Assembly: GCA_016716135.1 (NCBI GenBank)
Contig: JADJWX010000009.1
Location: 1 to 64,000 of the forward strand
Length of the DNA stretch: 64,000 nt
Reading direction: 5' to 3'
Source of the DNA: Lewinellaceae bacterium
GTDB lineage: Bacteria; Bacteroidota; Bacteroidia; Chitinophagales; Saprospiraceae
Numbering within the stretch: the first letter of the stretch is position 1; the number at the start of each line of letters is the position of its first letter. Positions 26,146 through 34,534 of this stretch are shown here, one piece after another. Made by a program: the position numbers and the translations under genes. Under the pieces are notes generated by a model. That model did no database searches. It was not told where the DNA came from and was given only the letters and a program-made list of their open reading frames with translations.

Positions 26146-28908
26146 ATGTTTTGCCTTCGGATTTGCGCCATGCTGGCCATTTGGCTGGCTATGGCCCCTG
26201 CTTTTCTCTCCGCTCAAATTACACCCACACCTTCCACAGCCATTCAACATTTCCGCGAACAGGGCGGCCGGTTTGAATCGGTAAATCTATTTTACCCAGT
26301 CGCGCTGCGCAACGCCGCTGTCACCGGTTTTGCCCCAAAAGCGCAACTGCTTACACTTGATCCGGATTACCTGGACAGAGCCGAAGCCGTCAATTCTCCG
26401 GCAATCAGTTTACGGCTTCCGCTCAACGGCACGGTACTCATTGTGGACCTCTTGGAAGTCCCGGCCCTTACGCCGGATTTTTTGGTAACAACGAGCGGAA
26501 CAGGCGGTGCAGCAGTCCCGTACACGCCTGGCCGACACTACCGTGGCGCTGTTCGAGGAGACGACCAGTCTTTTGCCGCCATCAGTTTTTTGGAGGGGCA
26601 GATCATGGGGCTGATTGCCAACGCCGAATACGGCAACCTTGTATTGGGAAGGCTTGAAAGCCCGGAAAATGAAACGGAATATATTCTGTACGCAGATCGG
26701 GACCTGACGGTAAAATCGGCGTTTTCGTGCACCACGCTGGACCATGGGGCCGGGGAAACAGGCCAACCTGCGGCCGATAACCCGGCAGCTGCCGGAGGTT
26801 GTGTGCGGGTTTACTTCGAGGCTGATTACGAGTTATTTCAGAATAAAGGTTCGGTACAGGCGACGGTAGACTACCTGAGCGGCGCCTTTAACCAGGTGGC
26901 GGCATTGTATGCAAATGAACAGATCAGCACGATGCTCTCCGAGGTTTACGTCTGGACTACGCCGGATAGTTACAGCACATCGAGCAGCAGTACGGCGTTG
27001 AAACAATTTAGAAATCTGCGCACCAGTTTTAATGGCGATTTGGCGCACCTTGTTGGCATTGGCGGGAACAACCTCGGCGGCGTTGCGTACCTTGATGTGC
27101 TGTGCAGCCCCGGCTATGCCTATGCTTTTAGCGATATAAATACCTCATATGCCACAGTGCCCACATTTTCATGGACTGTTGAAGTACTAACCCATGAAAT
27201 GGGACACAACCTTGGCTCACCGCACACGCAATCATGCACTTGGCCGGGCGGCGCCATCGACAATTGTTTTTCACCGGAAGGCAACTGTGCACCGGGGCCT
27301 GCACCCGAAAATGGCGGAACGATCATGAGTTATTGCCATCTTACGAATTACGGCATCAACTTCAACAATGGCTTTGGTCCTTTGCCCGGCGATAAAATCC
27401 GCCTGGAGGTATCCAAGGCAAGTTGTCTGGCAAGCGCATGCAGCGGCTCCGGCACTTGTTTGCCGCCTTCCGGATTGTTGGCCTCGAATATTACCGCCGG
27501 GAGTGCGGTCATCAGTTGGAATAGCGCCGGCAATGCCGACGGTTACAATTTGCAATGGCGGGTAAGTGGAAATGCAACCTGGCTGACGGTGCCAAATGTG
27601 CCGAACCCGTACCTGCTCTCCGGCCTGCCGGCAGCTTCCACGATCGAGGTACGCCTGCAAAGCCGCTGCGGCGGCACCACCTCCGATTTCAGTCCGGTGA
27701 AAGGTTTTACTACATCGGGCACTACCGGCGCCACTTGTAACGCACCGGCAAATCCAAGCGTAAAAGTGCTTTCATCTTCTTCGGCAGTTGTAACCTGGAG
27801 CAGCGTCTCCGGCGCACTTGGCTACCAGATCTCCATTCAAAAAAACAGCGCCGGCAGTTGGACAGCCCCGGCAACTACTACTGGCACATCTTACACCCTG
27901 AGTAATCTGGACGCAGGAACCACCTACACCGTCCGGATTGCAACCAACTGTAGCGCCGGCAATTCCACTTATGCCTACCGCACCTTCACCACGCCGGATT
28001 CGGGAAGCAGCGGCGGTTGCGGATTGCCGGGCAATTTTGTGGCTACCGACCTGACTTCGAACAGCGCCGTACTGCGTTGGGATGCCGTACCGGGCGCTGT
28101 TTTTTATCAAATCCGATACAAACTTGCCAGCGCCTATGCTTATGGAAGCGCCATTTATGTAAGCAGTACCAGCTACAATTTGAACGGGTTACAGGCAAAT
28201 TCAAAATATCATGCGCTCATCCGCGCCTATTGTAATACCAGTGCATCCGCTTATTTGACTACGCAGTTTGCCACCACTGCATCCGGCGGCCCCGGATCAG
28301 TTTGCACCACACCGGCCAATTTTACCGTACAAAATGTCAGCGCTTCAACGGCCGTATTGCGCTGGAATACGGTACCGGCGGCAACCGGGTATGATTTGCA
28401 AATCAGATTGCCAAACTCCGGTTACTGGCTGACATTCACCAACCTGTCATCCACGCTGATTCAATTAACCAATTTACAACCCAACAGCATTTACCAGGTG
28501 AAGGTGCGCGCGCGCTGTGCCGGCAACGACAATTTTTCGCCATACACCAATCCCCTGGATATCCATACCCTGAGTGACCTCGATCCGGGTGGCGCAGGTT
28601 TGGCATTTCAAAGCAATGGTGGCGCTATTATTGACCTGGCAAAACACCGGAAGGAACCCATCGAGGTGTCCATTTTCCCCAATCCGACGGACGGATTGCT
28701 TACCGTGGCTTTTCCAGCAACTGCCGTTGAAGCATTTGACCTGGAGGTACTCGACCCGAGTGGCCGCCGCCTGCAGTACTTTCCCCGGACAACCGGTCAA
28801 AACGGCCAGGCACAACTCGACTTTCAAGAAATGCCGCCCGGGGTTTATTTCCTTCGGCTGAGTGCTGCGGATTTGCCGCCGGTAGTCAGGCGGGTTGTCC
28901 GAAATTAA
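26146..28908 (+). CDS. Secreted reprolysin-like zinc metalloprotease with four fibronectin III domains and T9SS sorting region
   Basis: This 920-residue exported protease starts with a signal peptide ending FLSAQ. The metzincin motif HEMGHNLGSPHTQ lies near residues 350-362 with the Met-turn GGTIMSYCH about 45 residues later, typical of the M12B/reprolysin-like group. Four fibronectin type III domains follow (each beginning with a cysteine, as in CLPPSGLLAS, CNAPANPSV, CGLPGNFVA, CTTPANFTV). The end (VSIFPNPTDGLLTVAFPA ... MPPGVYFLRL ... VVRRVVRN) is a T9SS type A sorting domain. It is probably a surface protease acting on proteins in the environment. The region just downstream is the palindromic repeat element. 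Confidence 0.9.
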   Translation: MFCLRICAMLAIWLAMAPAFLSAQITPTPSTAIQHFREQGGRFESVNLFYPVALRNAAVTGFAPKAQLLTLDPDYLDRAEAVNSPAISLRLPLNGTVLIVDLLEVPALTPDFLVTTSGTGGAAVPYTPGRHYRGAVRGDDQSFAAISFLEGQIMGLIANAEYGNLVLGRLESPENETEYILYADRDLTVKSAFSCTTLDHGAGETGQPAADNPAAAGGCVRVYFEADYELFQNKGSVQATVDYLSGAFNQVAALYANEQISTMLSEVYVWTTPDSYSTSSSSTALKQFRNLRTSFNGDLAHLVGIGGNNLGGVAYLDVLCSPGYAYAFSDINTSYATVPTFSWTVEVLTHEMGHNLGSPHTQSCTWPGGAIDNCFSPEGNCAPGPAPENGGTIMSYCHLTNYGINFNNGFGPLPGDKIRLEVSKASCLASACSGSGTCLPPSGLLASNITAGSAVISWNSAGNADGYNLQWRVSGNATWLTVPNVPNPYLLSGLPAASTIEVRLQSRCGGTTSDFSPVKGFTTSGTTGATCNAPANPSVKVLSSSSAVVTWSSVSGALGYQISIQKNSAGSWTAPATTTGTSYTLSNLDAGTTYTVRIATNCSAGNSTYAYRTFTTPDSGSSGGCGLPGNFVATDLTSNSAVLRWDAVPGAVFYQIRYKLASAYAYGSAIYVSSTSYNLNGLQANSKYHALIRAYCNTSASAYLTTQFATTASGGPGSVCTTPANFTVQNVSASTAVLRWNTVPAATGYDLQIRLPNSGYWLTFTNLSSTLIQLTNLQPNSIYQVKVRARCAGNDNFSPYTNPLDIHTLSDLDPGGAGLAFQSNGGAIIDLAKHRKEPIEVSIFPNPTDGLLTVAFPATAVEAFDLEVLDPSGRRLQYFPRTTGQNGQAQLDFQEMPPGVYFLRLSAADLPPVVRRVVRN

Positions 28909-28943
28909 TTCTGAAAGATGGCGGGCAGCATGCTGTACACGAC

Positions 28944-29168
28944 AAACATGAATCATCCCGAATTTTTCCATAAAAAAGACCTCGGAGAGGTCAAATATTT
29001 GTAGAAATGCTCCGGTTATCCGTTGCCCGACCTCGGGGAGGTCGAATATCCAGGTGGCAACCCCTGCACATGCGACCTCTCCGAGGTCGTCGAGCGCCCT
29101 TAAATCTCTGATCTACAAATATTTGACTTCTCCGAAGTCATTTTAAAAATTCGGGATGACTCATGTTT
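28944..29168. repeat. Large imperfect inverted repeat containing four 15-bp GACYTC-GARGTC palindromes
   Basis: Outer arms at 28944-29004 and 29113-29168 are imperfect reverse complements of each other (both include a CATCCCGAATTTT / AAAATTCGGGATG part and an AAATATTTGTAG part). Inside and across the arms lie four palindromes: GACCTCGGAGAGGTC at 28978, a GGGG variant at 29029, GACCTCTCCGAGGTC at 29074, and a GACTTC-GAAGTC variant at 29125. They are spaced 51, 45 and 51 bases apart. It separates the protease and GHMP kinase genes. It may be an intergenic repeat cluster that folds as a strong RNA hairpin. Confidence 0.85.
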
Positions 29169-29197
29169 GCGCTGTATCGCCGACCTTTAACCCGCAT

Positions 29198-30100
29198 ATG
29201 CGGCATTATCCATCCAAATTATTGTTGTTCGGCGAACACATCCTGCTCCTGGGGGCCAGGGCATTAGCGGTTCCGGTGCCCAAATTTTGGGGCAGATGGG
29301 CCGAAACGGCACCCGATATCCCGGCCGATTTGGCCGGTGCATTAGCCGCTTTCGCTAATAGTCCAACGCTTGGAGCGATCGGGATTTTAGATATCCCGCG
29401 GTTTAAGGCCGACATTAGCCGGGGGCTGTACTTTCAGTCTTCCATCCCGCAAGGGTATGGTCTTGGCAGTTCCGGGGCATTGTGCGCGGCGATTTATGAC
29501 CGTTATGCGTTGCACAGAACAAGCGACTTGTCGGAACTGAAGGGTATTTTTTCAGCGATGGAGAGTTTTTTTCACGGTAAAAGTTCAGGGATAGACCCGC
29601 TGACCAGTTACCTGAATCGGCCGTTGTGGATTGACCGGGTTACCGAGGTGCGCATTTTTGAAGCGGCTGCCTGGGAGCAGGACGAGCCTGTTGTTTTTTT
29701 GCTTGACACAAAATTGCCCCGGCAAACCGGTCCACTGGTGGAGTGGTTTTTAGCGGAACAAAAAAAGCAGTCATTTGCCCGAAAACTGGAAGCAGTGCTT
29801 TTGCCTGCCCACCAGGCCATGCTGGAAGCCTGGCAATTTCGAAGCGCTGCTGATTTTTGGACCGCGCTTCAACAGGTTTCCGCTTTTCAACTGGACTATT
29901 TGCCACCGATGATCCCGGAAAACCTTCGGGCTGTTTGGAAAAACTGCCTTTCCGGCACAGACATTACATTGAAAATATGCGGCGCCGGCGGCGGCGGGTT
30001 CATGCTGGGTTTCACAAAAAACAAAGACCTTGCCCTTGAACAACTCAAACCTTTCCCGTTAATCTTTCCGTTCGAAACATATGGCGTGGCTGAAGGATAA
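29198..30100 (+). CDS. Mevalonate-kinase-like GHMP kinase
   Basis: This is an ATP-dependent small-molecule kinase of the GHMP family, closest to the mevalonate-kinase-like proteins of Bacteroidota. Motif 1 is PSKLLLFGEHILLLGARALAVP at the start, motif 2 (phosphate-binding loop) is SSIPQGYGLGSSGAL (81-95), followed by FHGKSSGIDP (125-134) and motif 3 CGAGGGGFMLGF near the end. The 300-residue length is normal. I start at the ATG at 29198 (MRHYPSK), since upstream codons fall in the repeat element. The next gene overlaps it by 20 bases. Phosphorylation of mevalonate for isoprenoid synthesis is likely but not proved. Confidence 0.8.
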   Translation: MRHYPSKLLLFGEHILLLGARALAVPVPKFWGRWAETAPDIPADLAGALAAFANSPTLGAIGILDIPRFKADISRGLYFQSSIPQGYGLGSSGALCAAIYDRYALHRTSDLSELKGIFSAMESFFHGKSSGIDPLTSYLNRPLWIDRVTEVRIFEAAAWEQDEPVVFLLDTKLPRQTGPLVEWFLAEQKKQSFARKLEAVLLPAHQAMLEAWQFRSAADFWTALQQVSAFQLDYLPPMIPENLRAVWKNCLSGTDITLKICGAGGGGFMLGFTKNKDLALEQLKPFPLIFPFETYGVAEG

Positions 30101-31307
30101 AAAATTGCGTCCTGCATTGTGGATATTGGGCATTTTGTTTTTCGTTGCCCTCGCCAGGGATGTGCTCTCCAACGGGCGCCCGCTGTACTGCAAGATCCGG
30201 GGGGAACACTTTTTTCCGGGGTTGCGGAGTGTTTGGAAAGACGCCGCCCTACCCTACGGCCATCCGGTGCTCGACTCTATCCAGCAACGGTTCCTTTGGC
30301 GCCATTTTGACTACGACGCCGCTGTTTTTGCACCAATCCCATTCTCGGCCGGGGAACTTCCCATGAGTCCGGACACCACGGTTCTGCAGGCGCCGCCAGG
30401 CAGCATCCATCCTACCCGTACCGACAAAAAGTACCGGCACTGGCTCGGCACCGATGTAACGGGTTATGACGTGGCGGCCGGACTGGTGAGCGGCGCCCGG
30501 ATTGCCGTTTTGACCGGCGCCATTGCTATGGGACTTGCCTTTGCCCTGGGCCTGGTTTTGGGCGCAATTGCCGGTTTCTGGGGAGATGACCGGTTGGGCA
30601 TATCGCGCGGCCGGCTTTGGTTGGTGCTGCCAGGGATACCCCTCGCCTGGTTTTATGGGCAGGCGTTGCCGTTGTATTTTTTGGGAGAAAAAAACTTGCT
30701 GTACAGTCTAGGCAGTTTTGCAGCAATTATTGCCCTCTTTTGGGGCTTGGGGGCGCTTTTTCAACGTTTCTCAATTCTCAGGCACCGCGTTGTAATCCCG
30801 GCGGATTTGATCATCATGCGGATGGCGGAAGTATTCACCTCGATACCGGGCTTGCTGGCAATCATCGCTTTTGCGGCTATGCTTCAGGGGCAAACGCAGA
30901 CAATTTGGGCAATGATTGCGCTTATCGGCTTGTTCAGCTGGCCGGGAGTGGCGTTGTTCGTCCGTGCAGAGCTGTTGCGAGTCCGTGCCCTGGATTATGT
31001 TACGGCTGCCCGGGGAATCGGGCTTTCCGAATGGCAAATATTGTTCAGGCATGCGCTTCCCAATGCCTTGCGCCCGGCATATACCATTTTTGCATTTGGT
31101 GTGGCCAGCGCTATTTTATTGGAGGCCTCCTTATCCTTCCTGGGCTATGGCGATCAAAATTTGCACGGTGCAAGTTGGGGGAGTTTACTTCAAAATGCCC
31201 GCAGGAGTCCTCAACTTTGGTGGATCAGCTTACCACCCGGGCTGGCAATTTGCCTGACGATTCTGGCCTTGCACAGCATAGGTGAGGCATTGAGTGAACG
31301 CCGGTGA
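30081..31307 (+). CDS. Peptide-type ABC transporter permease (DppC/OppC-like)
   Basis: This is an inner-membrane permease of the dipeptide/oligopeptide ABC class. The N-terminal transmembrane helix is followed by a long periplasmic stretch (about 30-130), then HWLGTDVTGYDVAAGLVSGARIAVLTG, matching the start of the DppC transport domain, and several membrane helices. The cytoplasmic coupling (EAA) motif is DYVTAARGIGLSEWQILFRHALPNALRP. Only this one permease is encoded here; a partner DppB-type permease, ATPases and binding protein are missing from the window. It is coupled to the GHMP kinase by a 20-base overlap, an unusual pairing. Confidence 0.85.
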   Translation: MAWLKDKKLRPALWILGILFFVALARDVLSNGRPLYCKIRGEHFFPGLRSVWKDAALPYGHPVLDSIQQRFLWRHFDYDAAVFAPIPFSAGELPMSPDTTVLQAPPGSIHPTRTDKKYRHWLGTDVTGYDVAAGLVSGARIAVLTGAIAMGLAFALGLVLGAIAGFWGDDRLGISRGRLWLVLPGIPLAWFYGQALPLYFLGEKNLLYSLGSFAAIIALFWGLGALFQRFSILRHRVVIPADLIIMRMAEVFTSIPGLLAIIAFAAMLQGQTQTIWAMIALIGLFSWPGVALFVRAELLRVRALDYVTAARGIGLSEWQILFRHALPNALRPAYTIFAFGVASAILLEASLSFLGYGDQNLHGASWGSLLQNARRSPQLWWISLPPGLAICLTILALHSIGEALSERR

Positions 31308-31371
31308 ACCGCAAGCGGGGGTTGATTGTTGTCAGTTCGATATTCAACCAACAGGCAGAAAATAGCCCGAT

Positions 31372-32487
31372 ATGCGGTTAGACTACTTACGAATTGTGGG
31401 ATTGGCATTGCTTTTCTTCGTTCCCTTTCTGGGAGCAGTGCATTTATTTGATTGGAACGAAGTCCACGTGGCGGAATGCACGCGGGAAATGTTGGTGACT
31501 GGCAACTATTTCTGTCCACAGTTAAATTTCCAGTTGTATTGGGAAACGCCGCCGCTTTTTTTGTGGTTCCAGGCAATTTCAATGAAAATTTTCGGTATCG
31601 GGGAGTTTGCCGCGCGTTTTCCGAATGCGATCTGTGGCCTGGTGACGATGTTGGTTGTTTACCGCATCGGGTACCGCCTGCACGACCGGGGCTTTGGCTG
31701 GCTGTGGGTACTGGCCTGGCTTGGCAGTTTTCTCCCGCATTTGTATTTCCGGAGCGGGATTGTCGACCCCTGGTATAACCTCTTGATTTTTATAAGCCTG
31801 TATAGTTTCATCGAGTTTCGCTGGTTGTTTTTTACCCGTTTCGAAGGCCGGAATTTTTGGCACCGGTACCGCTATCTGATCCTTGGCGGCGGTGTACTCG
31901 GGCTCGCTGTGCTGACCAAAGGGCCGATTGCCTATCTGATCATCTTGTTGACCTTATTGGGTTATTTTGCCCGTTATGGTTTCCGCAACAAAGGTTTTTT
32001 GAAGCATCTGAGCTTTTACACCGCAGCGGCAGTGGTAGTTTCCCTGGTTTGGTTCGGGGTCGAAATGACGTTGCACGGAACCAGCTTTGTGCAGTCATTT
32101 CTGGCTTATCAGTTTCAATTGTTTTTTACCGATGCTGAAGGCGGCACCGGATTTTTGGGGTTCCATGCGCTTGTTTTGTTGTTGGGTTGTTTTCCTATTT
32201 CCGTATTTGCCCTGGCAAATTTATGGGGAGATCATCAGTCCCAGGACGAAATGCTGGAGTCCGAGCCGCTTGCCAGTTGTAAGCGCTCCGACATGGCAAC
32301 CTGGATGCAATTCCTTTTCTGGGTGGTACTGATCGTGTTTAGCCTGATGCAAACCAAAATGGCCCATATGTCGTCTCTGGCATATTTTCCGCTGACTTAC
32401 CTGGGCACGCTGACCATTTGGCGGGCTTTGCGGTGGAAAGTTCGCCCCGGATTGTGGGGTATGTTTTGCCCGCTCTTGGCATTCTGA
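31372..32487 (+). CDS. Family 39 (ArnT/PMT-like) membrane glycosyltransferase, N-terminal part (frameshifted)
   Basis: This is the larger part of a polytopic membrane glycosyltransferase of the GT39/ArnT clan, which moves sugars from polyprenyl-phosphate carriers to lipid or protein. It begins with a transmembrane helix followed by an acidic periplasmic loop (LFDWNEVHVAECTREML) and QLYWETPPLFLWFQ, the typical acceptor-binding region, then a series of membrane helices and an RHLSF-like loop. The frame is lost in the C4/G4 runs at 32443-32459. Adding one base there continues it into the frame at 32418-33062, giving about 563 residues, the family's usual length. Confidence 0.8.
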   Translation: MRLDYLRIVGLALLFFVPFLGAVHLFDWNEVHVAECTREMLVTGNYFCPQLNFQLYWETPPLFLWFQAISMKIFGIGEFAARFPNAICGLVTMLVVYRIGYRLHDRGFGWLWVLAWLGSFLPHLYFRSGIVDPWYNLLIFISLYSFIEFRWLFFTRFEGRNFWHRYRYLILGGGVLGLAVLTKGPIAYLIILLTLLGYFARYGFRNKGFLKHLSFYTAAAVVVSLVWFGVEMTLHGTSFVQSFLAYQFQLFFTDAEGGTGFLGFHALVLLLGCFPISVFALANLWGDHQSQDEMLESEPLASCKRSDMATWMQFLFWVVLIVFSLMQTKMAHMSSLAYFPLTYLGTLTIWRALRWKVRPGLWGMFCPLLAF

Positions 32488-33062
32488 TCGGTCTGGCAGG
32501 CATGGCGCTTCCGCTCATTGGTCAGAATACCCACTGGCTCAAACCGATTTTTGAAGGAAATTCTTTTGCCGAGGCGCGGCTGGCTATTGAGATGGACTGG
32601 CATTGGTGGCAGGGTTTGCCCGGCCTCGCTCTGGTATTGGCAACTCTGGCCTCCTGGTGGTTTTGGCAGAAAAAACAAGCCTGGCGATCGGCGCAAACAG
32701 TATTTACCGGCGGAGCTATTTTTGTTGCTTTTACCCTGGTTTTTGTTATCGGCAACATTGAAAAATATTTTCAGTATTCCACGATAGAATTTTATGAGAG
32801 CAAAGCCGGTGAAAACTGTTCCATTCAACCGGTAGGTTTCAAAAGTTACGCCCATTTGTTCTACTCCCAAATGTGCCCTTCGAAAGGGGAGGCAACAATG
32901 GGGTCGGACAGTATTTTGGTTCATACACCGGCAGGAAAAAAAATCTATTTTGTTGCCAAACTTAGTGATCTAAAGCACCTTTCCGGCTTATCCGGCTGCA
33001 AGGAGCTCTTTCGAAAAGATGGATTGATTTATTACGAGAAGGTATTTGACGCCGGCAAATAA
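32418..33062 (+). CDS. Family 39 membrane glycosyltransferase, C-terminal part (frameshifted)
   Basis: This is the C-terminal part of the split transferase. After 13 or so out-of-frame residues it reads YVLPALGILIGLAGMALPLIG, two more membrane helices (LPGLALVLATLASWWFW; TGGAIFVAFTLVFVIGNI) and a periplasmic C-terminal domain with AHLFYSQMCPSKG, common in Bacteroidota ArnT-like proteins. The methionine at the start is internal to the real gene. The transcript probably ends before the DUF1573 gene, which has its own promoter box. Confidence 0.75.
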   Translation: MAGFAVESSPRIVGYVLPALGILIGLAGMALPLIGQNTHWLKPIFEGNSFAEARLAIEMDWHWWQGLPGLALVLATLASWWFWQKKQAWRSAQTVFTGGAIFVAFTLVFVIGNIEKYFQYSTIEFYESKAGENCSIQPVGFKSYAHLFYSQMCPSKGEATMGSDSILVHTPAGKKIYFVAKLSDLKHLSGLSGCKELFRKDGLIYYEKVFDAGK

Positions 33063-33157
33063 CTACATCTTAAGCCCCCGGTAGTGAAAGGCCGTGGGAG
33101 CCGTGTTAATCATTTGCAAACAAAATTTCGGACTAGTCCATGCGTTTACAGAAGGTG

Positions 33158-33165
33158 TAATTTTG
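33158..33165 (+). promoter_or_regulatory. -7 promoter box for the DUF1573 gene
   Basis: TAATTTTG fits TAnnTTTG. The in-frame codons of the long open frame upstream of this box cannot be translated from this promoter, so the real start is at 33184 or 33217. Confidence 0.5.
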
Positions 33166-33216
33166 CCCCCATCTTCCATTTTCATGCAATTTCTCACTAA
33201 AATAATCGGACAAGCA

Positions 33217-33795
33217 ATGGAAAAAAGCAAACAAATACAAATTGGCCTGTTGGCTGTACTGGCTCTGCTGCTTATCGCCAACCTGTTTGGCGGCGGCTTT
33301 CAAAACTGGTTTGGGCAATCGGAGGGCGATCAAATCCGCCAGTCGGCCGCTTCCATGACCGGCTCAAATACGGTGGCGCCCCAACAGGACGCAACTACCG
33401 GCACAGGGAACATCCCGGGCACAAATGTCAATGCTACGTCAACACCCATAGGCCCCTTGACGACCATCAAATATGATGAAGCCAGCTATGATTTTGGCGT
33501 GGCAGATGAGGGCACTGTGGTTAAACACGTGTACAAATTCACGAATACAGGCGATGAGCCGTTGGTAATTTCGAATGCAAGAGGCTCCTGTGGTTGCACC
33601 GTACCTACCTGGCCCAAGCAGCCTATTCCGCCGGGCGGCAAAGGCGAGATCAACGTTGAATTCAACACGAAAGGCAAACCCGGCCGCCAGAGCAAACAAG
33701 TAACAGTTACCGCCAACACCAACCCGTCAGATACCCATCTGGAAATTCATGGCGAGGTGCGCGGCAAGGACCAACCTGTTTCAAAAGGGCACTAA
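33217..33795 (+). CDS. DUF1573 protein with N-terminal membrane anchor
   Basis: DUF1573 proteins are exported, Ig-like-fold proteins widespread in Bacteroidota, of unknown function. This one has a transmembrane or signal-anchor helix (residues 8-24), a low-complexity Thr/Asn/Gly linker (about 30-95), and the DUF1573 domain (about 100-190) with the typical YDFGVADEGTVVKHVYKFTNTG and SCGCTVPTWPKQPIPPG motifs. The ATG at 33217 (MEKSKQ) is preferred; an ATG at 33184 would add 11 residues. A strong terminator follows. The two cysteines of SCGC may bind metal or form a disulfide, which is inference. Confidence 0.85.
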   Translation: MEKSKQIQIGLLAVLALLLIANLFGGGFQNWFGQSEGDQIRQSAASMTGSNTVAPQQDATTGTGNIPGTNVNATSTPIGPLTTIKYDEASYDFGVADEGTVVKHVYKFTNTGDEPLVISNARGSCGCTVPTWPKQPIPPGGKGEINVEFNTKGKPGRQSKQVTVTANTNPSDTHLEIHGEVRGKDQPVSKGH

Positions 33796-33815
33796 TTTGC
33801 AGTGCACCTGACAAG

Positions 33816-33848
33816 AAGCCCGGTTTCACGCGTAGTGAAACCGGGCTT
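33816..33848 (+). terminator. Intrinsic terminator after the DUF1573 gene
   Basis: A perfect 14-bp stem (33816-33829 with 33835-33848), loop of 5, is followed by TTGTTTTTATTTT. Confidence 0.9.
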
Positions 33849-33882
33849 TTGTTTTTATTTTGGGCAACAGCCCTCCGTTTTG

Positions 33883-33954
33883 TAGTCCCGACAGGAATCG
33901 AACCTGTATCAAAGGTTTAGGAAACCTCTATTCTATCCATTGAACTACGGGACC
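33883..33954 (-). tRNA. tRNA-Arg (anticodon CCU)
   Basis: A 72-nt cloverleaf on the minus strand: 5' acceptor GGTCCCG pairs with CGGGACT (one G-U), D arm with AGTTCAATGGATAGAAT, anticodon loop TTCCTAA on a 5-bp stem (anticodon CCU, reading AGG), and T arm with GGTTCGATTCC. The CCA end is not encoded. Confidence 0.93.
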
Positions 33955-33989
33955 GAAATTGTTGCGCAAAAATAGGGCTTCCAAATCAA

Positions 33990-34505
33990 TTATCGATATT
34001 TCCGCCCCCGCTGTCCCAGTTCAATAATTTGCAATTCCCGAATCGATCCGGCCACCAGTTCAAAGCGCATCAGTGTTTTCACCTGATGCCAGCCTTCGTC
34101 GCCGCAGGCCCCCGGATTGAGGTGCAGGAAGCCCAGTTTCTTATCGGGAATCACCTTTAGAATATGCGAATGCCCACAAATAAACAAGCCGCCTTTCGGA
34201 GGATTTTCCAGTAAAATTTTTCGCACCCGGGGATTGTAGCGGCCCGGATAACCGCCAATATGCGTCATAAAAACAGGCACATCTTCGCAGAAAAACCGTA
34301 GATCCAGCGGCATCTCGGCCTGAATCTGCGCGTTGTCAATATTTCCGTAAACCCCACGCAGTGGTTTGAATGTCTGCAACTTCAACAGGACATCCATGCT
34401 GCCGAAATCCCCGGCATGCCAAATTTCATCGCACCCGGAAAAGTGTTCAAAAATGCGGTCGTCCAGTACGGAATGTGTGTCGGACAGCAGGCCAATTTTT
34501 TTCAT
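33990..34505 (-). CDS. YfcE/MJ0936-type metallophosphodiesterase
   Basis: This is a small two-metal phosphodiesterase of the YfcE family. It shows the full metal-ligand set: GLLSDTHS (6-13), AGDFGS (31-36), GVYGNID (51-57), THIGG (81-85) and CGHSHILK (110-117). At 171 residues it is the usual size. Family members cleave phosphodiester bonds in vitro, but the physiological substrate is unknown. It lies 29 bp downstream of the LuxE-like gene on the same strand and may be co-transcribed with it. Confidence 0.9.
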   Translation of the reverse strand: MKKIGLLSDTHSVLDDRIFEHFSGCDEIWHAGDFGSMDVLLKLQTFKPLRGVYGNIDNAQIQAEMPLDLRFFCEDVPVFMTHIGGYPGRYNPRVRKILLENPPKGGLFICGHSHILKVIPDKKLGFLHLNPGACGDEGWHQVKTLMRFELVAGSIRELQIIELGQRGRKYR

Positions 34506-34534
34506 AAATTCCGTTTCAATATTTATCGGCGATT

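Noticed and set aside
33883..33954. tRNA-Arg as an integration site for a mobile element
   Set aside because: No integrase, no repeated 3' end of the tRNA and no composition change are seen next to it.
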